DNA from: Simmondsia chinensis
Taxonomy: Eukaryota > Streptophyta > Magnoliopsida > Caryophyllales > Simmondsiaceae
Reading direction: 5' to 3'
Assembly: GCA_018398585.1 (NCBI GenBank)
Contig: JAGTTD010000011.1
Span: 32,112,164-32,176,163, forward strand
Length of the DNA stretch: 64,000 nucleotides
The translations under genes and the position numbers were made by a program. Below are positions 35,095 to 47,615 of the stretch, piece after piece; within the stretch, counting starts at the first letter, position 1; every line of letters begins with the position of its first letter. The notes under the pieces are model-generated. The model saw only the letters and a program-made list of their open reading frames with translations, had not been told where the DNA came from and made no database searches.

Positions 35095-35321
35095 TAATGC
35101 ACCGGATCCTATTCGAACACTGAAGCCAAGCGTGCTTGGGCGAGAGTAGTACTAGGATGGGTGATCTCCTGAGAAGTCCTTGTGTTGCCAACCCTATAAG
35201 GTTAGAGGTTCTTGAAAACAGCCTCTCGGCAGAGTTATACCTTGAGGGGGTAAGACTGCGTACATTCATCCCCCAGACCCCGCTTAGGTGGGAGCCTTTG
35301 AAACACTAGGTCTGTTGTTGT
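35095..35321 (+). mobile_element. 5S-rRNA-headed SINE in the PHB 5'UTR intron (5' end lost)
   Basis: Begins at taatgcaccgg; the first 15-20 bases of the 5S head and the left target repeat are deleted. It keeps gttgcc...cagcctctcgg, ggtgggagcc, a ttgttg end and the right target repeat at 35,322-35,340. It holds the longest 3' half of the four copies, so it is the best guide to the full tail. Confidence 0.83.
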
Positions 35322-35999
35322 AGTATACGAGGAAAAAGTATTTGTCTTCTCATATTGTTGTTGTTGTCGTTGACTTGCGCTTTGTTGATTGTGCAAGCAT
35401 AGAGTTTTTGTTGTCTTTGAAGTTCTTCCCTGTGTAATTGCTCCTAGTGAGAATTGGTGGAGGTGTTGTATTTGGGGAATCATTTACTCCACTTGGGATG
35501 TGCTCTGTTCATGACACAAACTGAAAGTTTTGATATGTAAGATTGTAGAAATTACAGGGGAAGGTGGAGAAGAAATTTGGGTAAGAGGGGATATAATTAG
35601 GGCTAGGGGGGATAAAAACCTGGAAGAGAGAGAGCGTGGGAAAAGAAACACAAAGAGGGAGGGTGCAAATTTAATTTAATATTCAAGTATGATAAAAATC
35701 ATTACAATCTTCCTATTTATAAACAAAATTAGGGACACAAAAGTAAATATTAAAATGCCTAAAGAACTTAAATAAAACTAAATATTAAAATCTACTAATT
35801 TCATCTTGTTCCACTCCTTTTTTCCTATTTTTGGCCCATATCAGTTCAAATGTATACAATCCCCTGTTAAGAAAATTATGAGGGTAAATGTATGAAATGA
35901 ATAAGCTTCTTCTAGAATATGTGATTGGTATGTACCAAAAATGTGGACAGGGGGTAGATTTAGAATTGGCTACTAACATCTCGCCAAAAATCCACTATT

Positions 36000-36595
36000 G
36001 CAACAACAACAACAGTCCCAGTGCCAAAGGCTCCCGCGAAAGCGGGATTTGGGGAGGGTGGATGTACGCAGCCTTCCCCCTTCCGAGTGGAAGAGTGGCT
36101 GTTTCCGAGGACCCCCAACTTGAATATCATGTCGTCATGGGAGTAGGCAATCCTGAAAGCACAAGCCAAAAACACAAAGCATAAGCACGGTCACAACAAA
36201 AAAAAAAAAAGCCACATAATAGGTAAATAGTGCAAGGTCAATAATATGTGAGTGAACCTGAGCAAATAAACCAACCGATAAGTGTGCCCCGGGATAACTT
36301 CAGCCTAGAAACTCTCCGCTTCTGTCGGCTGCCCTTATGCTTGCTCTCCATCGAGCTCTATCTAAGGCCATCTCCTCACTTAGGTTTAGTTGGGTTAGGT
36401 CGTGTCGGATTGTCTCCAGCCAGCTCTTCTTTGGCCTGCCCTTCCCTCTTCTTTCTAGCTTAGTATGTAACTGTTCACATTTCCTAACCGAGGCTGTAGC
36501 TGGTCTCCTGCTTACATGTCCAAACCATCTCAAGCGATGCTCCCTCAATTTATCCTCAATCGGAGCAACGCCCAATTTACCTCTTATAATGTCGT
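36000..36595 (-). mobile_element. 5'-truncated RTE-type LINE in the PHB 5'UTR intron, antisense
   Basis: Minus-strand 3' end of a LINE. Its ORF2 C-terminus lies at 36,300-36,575 ([26 protein letters not shown]), followed by the conserved tail ending in the (TTG)n tract (36,000-36,014 on the plus strand as caacaac). Target repeats caaaaatccactatt (35,985-35,999) and caaaaatccactgtt (36,596-36,610) flank it. It is absent from PHB fragments A, B and C, so it came after the PHB duplication. Confidence 0.9.
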
Positions 36596-37151
36596 CAAAA
36601 ATCCACTGTTAATCAACACTCATTTGTAGTACTTATTTCTTGTATTTGCTTTTGGTCCCGAGTTTCATCTATAGATGTTGTAATGAAGGAAATCATTCAA
36701 TGAATGAAATCAATTTCGCCTCTCTCTCTCTCTGTCTGACTTTCTTCTTACTAATTTCTCTATGTCTCTTTCTTCCTCTTTTTGTTCTTCAGATAAAAAA
36801 TTTTAGGTAACAGTGACCCTTCTTGCCTGCATTTCATCATGCAAGTAATGTGAACTGTGGCTATTTATGTTGATCTGTAGTTAAAATTTACATTTGTCAC
36901 CATACATGGATGTCTCTGTGTATCTTCATGTTCCATTATTTTCTAAAGCCTATATGTTATCTGTGTTGTTTTACAGGGTAATGTTGTATATAGGAAATGC
37001 ATAAGATTTGTGATGCTTCTCTGTGTTACTATTCAGACATCATGCTATTGGTTATTGTAGGAATTTTCTGCTTATAGCAGATGGCTCTGTTGGTTTCTTA
37101 GGGTAATCGAACGTTACACTAAATTATTGTAATTTCTTAGCTGTACAGGAA

Positions 37152-40100
37152 ATGAATTTCAACAACATGAAAGTTCCGAATGTCCCTAGTGGTGGGCCAG
37201 CATCTGCTTTGATTAAGGCGGGGATTATTGGTGCACTTGGTATCTATGGTGCTGCTAATTCTCTCTACAATGTTGAAGGAGGGCACCGTGCCATTGTGTT
37301 CAATCGGCTTGTTGGTATCAAGGACAAGGTTCATATTTTCCTCTTGGCACTACCTAGTAATAGTTAGATGTTTGTGAGAAAATTATTTGTTATAACTTAT
37401 TATGGGGCAACTGGCCTATGCTTATTTTTAGAAATTGATGTTGTAATGCTAAAGTATGGTGCTTCTTTAGTTTATCAAATGCATTCATCTGTGCTTTCTT
37501 CAGTGAAAGTTTTGAGGTTCCTGATGTGATACTTGTGCAACATCACACCAATAAAATTCCTCATTCTTGACGCATGATTACAAAATTCTTGATTCCTTGG
37601 TTAATGGATTTGTTTTGGAACTATAGCTGTGGTCATCGTTTCTGAAGTGTAGCTTCAGATTTTAGAATCTTAGAATTCAATTATTTAGAAAGTGCTAAGC
37701 ACTCCTTGTTGACTGAATCTTAGTTTGTTGGATGAGATCCTCAGGGTCCATGCCATTTGATTAATGGTAAGAAATACTAGGATCTAACTATCCTACCAAT
37801 CCAATTGAAGGCCCACAAGATGTCAAACTTAGAAGCATCAAGCTTATAATGCAGTAGACTTATTGTCTTGTATAAAATCAATTGAGTAAAGGTTGATATA
37901 CCTTGCTATTCTATCATCAAACATTTTCTTTTCAGCTTTATATGGTGTTTATTTGATTCACAATATATATTGCTTACTGGAAGGGGCTTATGAATTTTTG
38001 ATGCTTTATGAACAATTCTTAGTGGAATTTGTATTACTTTTATAGCTCGTATGATATTATGGTCCTCAATCCAATCTTATGTTCCCAACCTTGAGGCCAC
38101 CTTAAGAACCATAAGTATGGTCCATTTCAGTGGACTTTTTTAATGTAATATAAACTTGACCTATGCTCTTTCAAAATCTTGGCAGAATCTCATTGTGTGA
38201 TGTCGGAAAGGTAATTGTGTAGTCTAAGGATAGAAATGAGTAGAGTTGAGATGAAAGGAATGTGTAGTTCTCGTTGTCTAAACTTGACTTTGCAGGATTA
38301 TAGCAGGACCATGTACATTAATGGCGATGCGTTCTTCGTCATTGAAGTATGATAATTTCTTTCAGCATAAAGGATCTTATATCAATATTGTAATAATTTT
38401 CTCACAGCCATTCATCAGTGGGTTTTTTTTTTTGGGTGAAATCCATTTTATGGTTTTAGCGATGTCTCCTTTTTGGTAGGTGAAAGGCATTTTCCTGATT
38501 TAAAGAATTAACATTATCAATGAGGATAACAAGTTCTTGAAATATGGGATGCATGTTTGTTTCATTACACCATGCTCAAAACAGGAATGTTTATTTTGGT
38601 TTTATATTCATCTATTGTGCATTCTTTTGTAATTCTTCTGTCATATTTCTATGGAGCAGGTTTACCCTGAAGGAACACATTTGATCATTCCATGGTTTGA
38701 AAGGCCAGTCATTTATGATGTACGTGCCCGACCCCATTTGGTGGAAAGTACATCAGGGAGCCGTGATCTCCAGATGGTAAGACTTCTGTTGGACTTCGAT
38801 TGTTGGTATCTGCCATGATGCCTTGTTTTGTTATTATACTACTGATGATACCTAATTGATTGAGAACATGAAAATCAGGAATTGCGTTGACCTAGCTTTT
38901 CTGCTGCAGCTTTCTGGTCCTTGTAAGAGGGCAATTAAATCAAAAATGAAATGAGACATTGGTTCGTTGAAGCTCTTATCTGAATGTGAAATATAGTTGC
39001 GGGAGAAGTACTATTATATAGGTCTAGAAGGCAGTCTTAAGGCGAATGATAGAAGCCATCCACCTTTTAAGGCGAACGATAGAGCAGTATAGGGATAGAC
39101 AAAAGGATCTGCACATGGTCTTCATTGATTTGGAGAAAGCATACGATAGAGTGCCAAGAGAGGTACTATGGGGGGTGTTGGGTAGGAGAGGCATCCCAAT
39201 GCCTTATATTCAGGCCATTAGGGACATGTATGAAGAAGCACATACGAATGTGCGCACAGGGGAAGGGGAGACAGACACTTTTCCTATTACAGTTGGGGTG
39301 CACCAGGGCTCTGCCTTGAGCCCCTTTCTGTTCATTCTAGTGATGGATGAGCTCACTAGACACATCCAAAGAGAGGTCCCTTGGTGTATGCTCTTTGCAG
39401 ATGACATAGTTTTGGTTGGGGACTCCCGAGCGAACATAAATGAGAAGTTGGAATTGTGGAGAGGTGCTTTAGAATCGAAGGGTTTACGGATTAGCAGATC
39501 TAAGACCGAATACTTGGAATTCAAATTCGATCATTCCAACACGACCAGAACAGAGGAGGTCAAGATAGAATCGGAGACCGTACCGAGTAAGGAAAGTTTC
39601 AAATACCTGGGATCCATGATACACCAGAATGGTGAGGTGGATGAGGATGTCAACTACAGGATTAAAGTAGGCTGGCAGAAGTGGAGGATGGCATCTGGGG
39701 TGCTTTGCGATAGAAAGTTCCCGCTAAAGCTAAAGGGAAAATACTATAGGGCCGTAGTAAGACCGGCTATGTTATATGGGGCAGAGTGTCGCCCAATGAA
39801 ACAAAATGAAACACAGAGGATGAAGGTGTCTAAAATGAGGATGTTGCGATGGATGTGTGGCCACACAAGGAAGGATAGGATCAGGAATGATGTAATAAGA
39901 GGTAAACTGGGCGTAGCCTTGATCGAGGATAAATTGAAGGAGCACCGCCTCAGATGGTTTGGTCATGTTAGCAGGCGACCGATCACAGCCCCAGTCAGGA
40001 GGTGTGAATAGTTACACACGACGCTGGGTAGAAGAGGGAGGGGTAGGCCAAAGAGGAGTTGGATGGAGACGATTCGACAAGACCTAAGCCACCTAAACCT

Positions 40101-42667
40101 AAGAGAAGAGATGACCTTAGATAGGGCACGATGGAGGGCTAGCACAAGGATAGCAGACGGGGCAGCGTAGTATAGAGCGGCGAGTGTCTTGTAGTTTATG
40201 ATCTTTAAGCACTAATAGCATCATGTAGTGCGCTTATATGCTGTTTTGTTATTTCATGATTGCTCGGCTGTATTTGGCATACGTTCATACTTAAATGCCT
40301 GCATGCTTATCTCATTAATTCATTTGGAACTCATTTTTTGCTAAATCCACTGGTGATAAAATTGACTATTTTACTTGCAGGGTAAACGCACTTCAGGTTG
40401 GGGGTCCTCGGAAACAGCCTCCTTTCCACTCGGAAGGGGAAGGTTGCGTACACCACCCCTCCCAGACCCTGCTTATTGCGGGAGCCGCGAGGCACTGGGA
40501 CTGTTGTTTTTTTTGTTGTTGTTGTAGAAGGCAGTCTTAAGATCCATTGGAAGTATAGTTGTATAGGTGTTTAAAGGAGTCTTAAAAGCCATGCACGTAG
40601 CTCTAGTTAATTTTGTTCGGAACCATAAATATTTGTATTCCCTAGAAATGAATGAACATTTGTATGATTGTATTGCATGTCTCTCTACTGATGTTTAAAG
40701 AGTTTGTTGCAATCATTCTGTATCTCGCTTTTGTCTCCAATACTACTATTTTTGATTAATACAATGATATTCCATATCTCCTTAGTAACAATTCGAACAG
40801 CACTATTCTATAGATATAGAAGGGAGTCCAATAATGTAGTCTTTGTTAATAGAATCTGAATTCTTCTGCACATTTCATATGTAATATCTCAGCCAATATT
40901 TACATAAATCTGACTTATGTATCTAAATCTTTCTGATTGTGGTATGTAATTATTGTCCACAGGTCAAGATTAGTCTTCGAGTTCTTACCCGTCCAGTGCC
41001 AGATAAGTTACCTACAGTTTACCGTACACTTGGTGAAAACTATAACGAGAGGGTTTTGCCATCTATTATCCATGAAACTCTGAAAGCTGTTGTTGCTCAA
41101 TATAATGCAAGCCAGCTTATTACTCAAAGAGAGGTAAGCTGTTGTCTTTTTTCTATTTTTACTTCAGCAGTAGAAACTCATGCATCTAGAGAGAGTTGCT
41201 TATGCAAGCAGACTTTTAAGGGAGTTATTGAGTGTATAAGCAAGCTCTCACCCGAATTCAGTAACTTAGTTCGCCTGACTGCGTCATTTTCTTGTAGAAC
41301 TTTCTATTTTGTAGTCATGGTTCTTGTATAGAATTCTTGTATAGAATTCCTAGGATAATTTAAATCACAAATGGTAATCCCTGAACTAAGTTCTGTAACT
41401 CCCATCTTTGTAGGCTGTTAGTAGGGAGATACGGAAGATATTAACTGAGAGGGCTACAAATTTCAATATTGCCCTTGATGATGTGTCTATTACTAGCCTT
41501 ACCTTCGGAAGGGAGTTCACTGCAGCTATTGAGGCCAAGCAGGTAGCGGCACAGGAGGCTGAGCGGGCCAAGTTTGTTGTCGAAAAAGCTGAACAGGACA
41601 AGAAAAGTGCTGTTATCAGAGCTCAGGTGAGGAAACAGTTCACTTTTCTGAAATGTCATTTAAGCTCCTATGTTTGATATTTTCAGTTGTCTCTCGTGGT
41701 CCGAATACATTTTGACACTCCTAATTTTGGTTCCTGGTTTTTCACTCGTTTTCTTTAATTCTTTATTTCCATGGGGTGGGTTAAGTTATGATATTCAACG
41801 GTGATGGGGCGAGTTTGATTTATTGTTTCCTGCAGCAGAATCTGTGCACTGGTCTTCTTTCTTTTATTGAGTTTTTTTTGCAGTGCACCATGATTGACAT
41901 GTATGGGTACATTTTTCAAACGGCCCCCCCCCCTTCAGGGGTATATTTCACTAGTAATTGTTGGAGTTGGTATAGTGATTAAGTTATCTAGCCTCCAAGC
42001 AAGAGATCTTGGGCTCGAAGCTCATCCTTTCCCATCCCCTAGCGAAGTTGCTGTTCCTATTTAGGGAATGCTATATTCCTTGCCAATTTGAAAAAAAAAA
42101 AAAAAGGATTGGCTAGGCACAGTTTTGCACCAGCATCACAGTGAACACGGCTTGAAGCATAATGTCGACACTAGCGACCCCCCTCCCACCCCCTACCAGT
42201 TCCGAAGTTGTATTTTTGTTTGCTCCCCTCCAGCTATTGACTTGAACTTTTCATGGCAAGTTGGAGATTATGAAGAGCAAGGCAGATTTCGCTAGAACAA
42301 GTATTGATGTTCAATGGTCTTTGAAACTGTTTTTGTATTCGTATCTTTCAGAAGACATTTTCTGTTTCAACCTTATCTCCAATTGTATTTGCATTTCAGG
42401 CTAAAATTGTTCTAAGTGCAGGGGATCCTTCTCTTGCTCACTTTGTGAAAAATTTGTGCATGTCTCCAGGGAGAGGCCAAGAGTGCTCAACTTATTGGTC
42501 AAGCTATCTCCAACAACCCGGCATTTATTACACTGAGGAGGATCGAGGCAGCCCGAGAAATAGCCCACACGATATCGAACTCAGCAAACAAGGTGATGCT
42601 GAGCGCAGACGACCTGTTGCTGAACCTTAATGAAGTCGTCACTGAAGCCACTGGTGCAAGGAAATGA
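37152..42667 (+). CDS. PHB: Type II prohibitin (mitochondrial), full-length gene; five coding exons
   Basis: Coding exons are 37,152-37,328, 38,660-38,776, 40,963-41,133, 41,414-41,626 and 42,470-42,667 (59 + 39 + 57 + 71 + 65 = 291 residues; all introns phase 0, GT-AG). The N-terminal hydrophobic segment (about residues 18-40, [19 protein letters not shown]) is a membrane anchor. The SPFH/prohibitin domain follows ([51 protein letters not shown]). A C-terminal coiled-coil segment (about 185-240) includes [17 protein letters not shown]. Type II prohibitins form rings with type I prohibitins in the mitochondrial inner membrane and support cristae and proteostasis. Sequence matches the plant PHB1/2/6 class. 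Introns carry an antisense LINE, a sense LINE and a possible tRNA-SINE, none touching exons. It is the only complete PHB in the window. Confidence 0.95.
37329..38659 (+). other. PHB intron between coding exons 1 and 2
   Basis: 1.3 kb of AT-rich intron, donor AAG/gttcat and acceptor gagcag. No repeat or gene recognised. Confidence 0.7.
39042..40524 (+). mobile_element. 5'-truncated RTE-type LINE in PHB intron (between coding exons 2 and 3)
   Basis: About 1.48 kb in sense orientation. It is bounded by the 17-bp direct repeat tagaaggcagtcttaag (39,025-39,041 and 40,525-40,541) and ends in a (TTG)n tail. The 3' end carries the conserved cctcggaaacagcct...aggttgcgta...ggagccgcgaggcactggg block also present in the 5S-headed SINE. 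Endonuclease and the first RT motifs are missing. Confidence 0.94.
39046..40170 (+). pseudogene. RTE-type LINE ORF2 (reverse transcriptase) remnant
   Basis: The longest RT frame in the window. It shows [17 protein letters not shown] (RT motif A with Asp), [13 protein letters not shown] (motif B), [12 protein letters not shown] (catalytic FADD) and LGSMIHQNG. The RTE C-terminal region [17 protein letters not shown] and [13 protein letters not shown] follows. One in-frame TAG at 40,009-40,011 splits it; the frame then resumes ([15 protein letters not shown]) to a TAG at 40,168-40,170. The 5' part is absent, so it is dead on its own. Confidence 0.9.
41961..42105 (+). mobile_element. Possible tRNA-derived SINE with poly(A), in the last PHB intron
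   Basis: Has an A-box-like ttggtatagtgattaag, a B-box-like gggctcgaagctc at the expected distance, and a 15-A tail at 42,091-42,105. I cannot see clear target repeats. Confidence 0.5.
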
Positions 42668-43168
42668 CGAACATATTTGGCAGTGAGCGTGTATGATTGA
42701 ATTCTATCGTGTTTATGCTCTTGGTTAAATACATTCAATCAATTTGAGGATTTTTTGTTTAGCAGGATGAAAGCTAAAATATTTTTTTTAAAAGAAAAGG
42801 CATGATAATTTTGAAGGTACTGGAAATGGCATGGCACTGTGAATTGGTTGATTGTAGTGTCAGCTGCTTGTGCTTTCGTATGTTGCTTTTAGAAAGCTGA
42901 TGAGCTTTGCGCTCCGTTTGTTGGGCTGCAAATTTTCAATAAGAACTTATATAAAAATTGTCGCATCTTGTCAAAGAAAATGGTTTTATTGTATAAGTTT
43001 GTGTAGGATTTTTCGTTTTGGCCGGTTTTGAGGATAAGGTGAGTTTGAAAATGTGTGATTAGAATGGAAAATTCTTACTTCAGGGGGAGGAATCTCTCTC
43101 TCTCTCCCTCCCCCCTCGAGCACACCTGGAATGAGGTGATACTGGTGCTTTCTATTAAGTACTAACTA
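42668..43168 (+). other. PHB 3' flank up to the copy C breakpoint
   Basis: 3'UTR and downstream sequence (AT-rich, a short ct run near 43,095). At about 43,169 (agataagg) it switches to TFIIA intron 2 at the point equivalent to A position about 2,165. No gene. Confidence 0.6.
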
Positions 43169-44114
43169 GATAAGGTGAATTGGATTTTCAGTTCGAAAAT
43201 GACCTTGAATCCAGGATCTGTCAAGGATCGAGAAGTCTAAGAAGGTAAGTTTAGACTGAGAACTTGAATTAGAATGATTGGATTTTATAGGTGAAGTGTA
43301 GATTGTGTGCACTCGTACTTAAAGTTGTCCCTAACTGAACCCTAATAGCTTCAAAATCTATCCTCACCTACAGGAAGCATCATGTGAGGGGAAGTTACAA
43401 GTCTTTGGTATTATGTGCTAATAACCACGGTAGATGCTAGGGGTTTGCAAACTTGGAATAGGATCCATCTTACTTCGCATGATTGCTCATGCGCATGGTT
43501 CTAATCGAGGAGAATCCCAAACTCGAGATACTGAATTTGGTATTCAAATGAGGAAGCTTTGGTTAAAGCAGATGGGATCTTCAGTTAAGAGTGACCTTAC
43601 AGCCAAATCTTTTGAAAATTTTCAATCTAATTGAATCAGGAATTTGAATTTTATTTGACTGAGTTTTAGTTGTGAATCTATATCAGAATCTCTTTTAATG
43701 GTTTTGATTGTTGGAATGATTGTCAGTCAAGGCAGCAGGCCGGCTCTTTGGCTGCTTATTCATTTTTCATTTTATTAAATTCAGTATCTATCGTGTTGAT
43801 GTAAAAGAAGGAAAATGGCAAGATGTGAACTCGATTAGGTAATTAGACATTGTGAAATAGTTCAATATTTTGCTTGAAATCAAATATTTCCTGGGAAAAA
43901 AAGAGGCTCTGAGAGGATATTCCAAAATCCAATCATGAAATGTCGAATGCGTCTGGTGAATGAGCACAGTTTGTCTCTGTATTGAGAAACTTTTCTGAGA
44001 GTAGGTAATAATGTAGAGAACTTTGCAGAGATAGTTGCTTTATTTTGCAGATTTTTTTTTTTTAAATCAAATGCGGTGAGTTATATGATTATAATCAGAT
44101 TTAAAGGGTAGTAG

Positions 44115-44342
44115 ATGTGTTTTGTGAACATTAGGGTGTGCGTATTTAGATTGTTGCTGATGAGATTATGTGCCCTTGAGAAAATAGAGGAATTGGTTGA
44201 TGATTTTAATGCTAGTGTATTCGCAACTGGACTACGGGTGCTTGGGATTGACTTTTCGGTGGTAAAGACCCAAGTCAAGTCTCATAAGCAGATTTATGCA
44301 GATGCTTGGTTTGTCCGTTCCATGGGAATGAACATAACTTAA
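44115..44342 (+). other. Unidentified short ORF in TFIIA intron 2, copy C
   Basis: 75-residue version ([19 protein letters not shown]...). The cag before the ATG is ctg here (ttgttgctg), so any acceptor is lost. Not recognised. Confidence 0.2.
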
Positions 44343-45028
44343 TGGTTGTGGTTACTGCAACATGGAGTGGATATGCCAGTATTTTGTTATATAATGTGAT
44401 GATCATGATTTGATTTCATGTATCAAAAGTTCTGCATATTGTTGAGGGGTTTATGTTGTCACAGCCACTTCCATGAGATTGTTGAAAGAAAGTCCGCGTG
44501 AAACTATAATCTATTCTGTCTCTTTTCTTTCAGGTTTTTGGTTATCATCAAGGATATTGTTGTTTGTGTGCATGTGTATATATATATAGATATACACACA
44601 CACACACATAAGAAAGAGCTATCAATGAGATTAGGTATAGTGTAGTCCCTTCCCTGGAACTTCCTTTCTGAGATTTGCTGCTTTATTTTAATGAATTGAC
44701 TCTAGGGTTAGTCATTGTGCAATGACTGAGTGCATCGATCCCAAACTACATGTAGTCTGCGCAACAGTATCTCATAAAGGATTGTATGGAGGGAAAGAAA
44801 TGTTAACCTAATGACTTTCAAGTCAGTCATAAATTTTTTTTGTGTGTGTGTTTTTTTGCGGAGGTGGGGGGTTTGTTTCCATAGTACTCCCAAGCTTATC
44901 AACGTTGAAAGCCAACCTGCTTCGACATACTGAAGCCAATTTCTTAAACGAAGTAGTCCCATCACGTAACGTGGTGAACATCCTTTTCTCTGAGTCAGTT
45001 TCCTTCTAGATTGAATTGCTGGCCATGC

Positions 45029-45104
45029 CTTAAGCTATGAGTCCAATACATTGGTGCGAAAATTTTCTTAAGCTATGAGTCCAATACATTGGTGCGAAAA
45101 TTTT
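45029..45104. repeat. 38-bp tandem duplication in TFIIA intron 2, copy C
   Basis: Two identical 38-bp units starting cttaagctatgagtccaa and ending aaaatttt. A, B and D have one unit, so this duplication is private to C. Confidence 0.9.
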
Positions 45105-46526
45105 GTAGCGATATGGTAAAGGGGATGTGTTTGGTTTGCGTTCGCAGTAAGATAGTTATAAACCAATTTAAATTCTTTGTGTCACACTGGAATAGTTTCC
45201 GGAGGTGGTTATGGGGAGTTTGTTAAGCAATGTCAGTATGTGCATCCGTGCATACCTTGAGCAGCTTACTATGGCAAGTGAGAGGGTCATGAGCCTATTT
45301 CCTAGTGAATGAGCTAAATCTGATTGAGATAAAAGGAGAAAGGGTCAAGATATTGATTTAAGATATTTAATAATTTAAATTGTTGTAATTTCTATCTGGA
45401 TAGGACATATTATTAGTTAATATTGGTTTAGGACATAATTTGACTTTTAATAGCCTTATTTGTTATTATTATATTATGAATTTATTATTATCCATTTAGG
45501 AGTTTATTTTCCCTTGGAATTCTAATTTTTTTCAATAATATTGACGTAATTAGAGTCCAAGGACATAGCATAAGACTATTTGAATCAATTCAGTTTATTT
45601 TTTATTTCTTAAGTACATGGTTATCTTCTATTTCTAGTTGGGTAGATACATTTTTGTTCAATCGTCCTCCTAGAATGTGCTTTGGGATACTTAGCTTATT
45701 GTTTTGTAGACGGTCGATAATGTATGATGTTGGTATGTACACCGTCACACCTGTATAGAAAGCTTCTGTCTAAGGAGCTTAGCTATGGAATTGTTGTCTT
45801 TTTTTGTCCTTTTACTGAATAAAACTAGCTGTCAAGAAAAAAATGTGTATCATTTGTATTCATGGCTAATACCAATGTCATGCCCGACAAGCTCTACACC
45901 TTTTTGATAGAGAACGAGTCATTCAAGTTTTGTCCACTCATTGATCATCTTTCGGGGCACTGCGTTTTTAGGCTCTGTTTGTTTTGATGGAAAATTTTTT
46001 TCACAGAATATTTTGAATTAAAATACTTTCTTACAAATTTTTGTTGGTCTAGCAAAAGATAATAGTTTTATTCTATAAATTTGTATGAGGTTTGTACTTG
46101 GCCAAGTCAAGGTAAAAGTGAAACATACAACGTAAGGTTATTGCCGAAAACGTTTTTCTTGAGGGGAAGTCAATTTTTTTTCTCAATGGAGGAAAATATT
46201 TTCTGTTCTGATTGTCAATGAAGCTAAAGAAACAATAAAATTGCTACGAAAACTTGTTTCCCGTCAAAACATAAAGAACCATAATGTGCACTTCTTACCT
46301 CTTACCTAGATCATATTCTCGTTCCGCTTATTTGGTCACTAGTTGCATCTAATTTCTCATCGTCTTTCTTGGCCAAATTCTACAGGGACACTTGCACACC
46401 TATAGATTCTGCGACAACGTATGGACCTTCATCTTACAAGACGCACCGTTCAAGAACGAGCAGAGTCAGGAAAACGTGAGCCGGGTCAAAATTGTAGCTT
46501 GCGACTCGAAGTTGCTTAGTCAGTAA

Positions 46527-47615
46527 GGGGTGTGACAAATACGTTATTATGATTTGTCATAATTTTCTTGTGTAATTTCTATTTGTGTCTGCTATAGAGG
46601 GGAGAGTGGGGCTTTACCAGCTATTGTAGAAATGAAGTCTAGGAAAGAACACTCAATTCAAGTTAAGGGTCTTGACATTTAATCTTGAAGATTATATCCA
46701 GTTTTTTTTCTTGTATTTCTATGTTTCACTTCCAATAGCCCGATTTTATTTTCCTTTACTAATTGAGACATTGATCTGAGTGGAAAATACTACCATGGTT
46801 GAGGTCTTAGTATAGAAGGCCCTCGGTTTGAACTTCATTTCACTAACTTGAAGATATGATAACATTCCCTTTTGGGAAACGTGTCTTTCTAAGCCATGTT
46901 TGTTCTTCATGTTAAAGAGTATAAAACTATTGTTCGATCTTCTCCCAACAACTTAAGTATTGGGGATAATTGGTTCTTTATTGTTGGATCTTCTTCGAAC
47001 AACTTAAGTATTGGGGATATCATGAGTTCGAATTTCAACAACCTTGACTATTAGTGTTAATATCATTTTAGAACATGGTGTGTGATGGTTTAAGAGTTGA
47101 TTCAAAAATAGCTTAGATTAGAATTTAGATGGGTCTGCTTATCTTTTTACAGTGTTATTGTATGCAACATTTTGGCTATGTTTGTTTGACAAAAAATATT
47201 TTTCATCCGAGTTCTTTTTTTTTTTTTTCCTTTTACAATAACTTCATAGTAACTGTTTATGTGGAAGATATTTTCCTCCATTGAACAGGAATTGACTTTT
47301 CCTTACCGAAATAAGAAAATGCTTTCCTTTCTAAAGGGGAAAACATTTTCCATATAATTCTAATTTTAACTTCAATTTGGCCAAGTGTAAAACTCATACA
47401 ATGATAAAAAATTTTAAGAAGATAATTTTGATTAAAAATAACAAAAATTTCTTTGAGGAAAATATTTCCTTGTAATAAATTGTGTTTTGCATTCTTCAAC
47501 TAGATGATTGATAAGAACATCATGATTTGAGCCAATATCGTCCATTTTATTCAAAACTTAATCATATTGAACTACAAACAGAAAGCGAAAACAGATATAT
47601 GAAAATATCTAGTTC
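46527..47615. other. Intergenic space between TFIIA exon remnant and EC1, copy C
   Basis: Equivalent of 8,679-9,825; hairpin at 47,315-47,350 with one mismatch. No gene. Confidence 0.6.

Larger units (their letters stand above)
43169..46526 (+). pseudogene. TFIIA-gamma copy C: partial intron 2 and last exon only
   Basis: Begins mid-intron, so promoter, 5'UTR and coding exons 1 and 2 are missing. Coding exon 3 is at 46,386-46,526 with a good acceptor tacag and stop TAA. It encodes [15 protein letters not shown]...[10 protein letters not shown], with Pro where A and B have Thr (DAPFKNE). It lacks the gypsy element; the empty site gttgg is at 45,729-45,733. An orphan exon could only be used by splicing from an upstream transcript such as PHB read-through. 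Confidence 0.88.

Noticed and set aside
38290..38350. Extra PHB exon after tttgcag in the first coding intron
   Set aside because: Protein continuity from coding exon 1 (GIKDK) to 38,660 (VYPEGTH) is exact without it and the segment matches no prohibitin sequence.
41920..41940. C-run and poly(A) tracts as CRISPR or other arrays
   Set aside because: Simple homopolymers in a plant intron; no regular repeat-spacer structure anywhere in the window.
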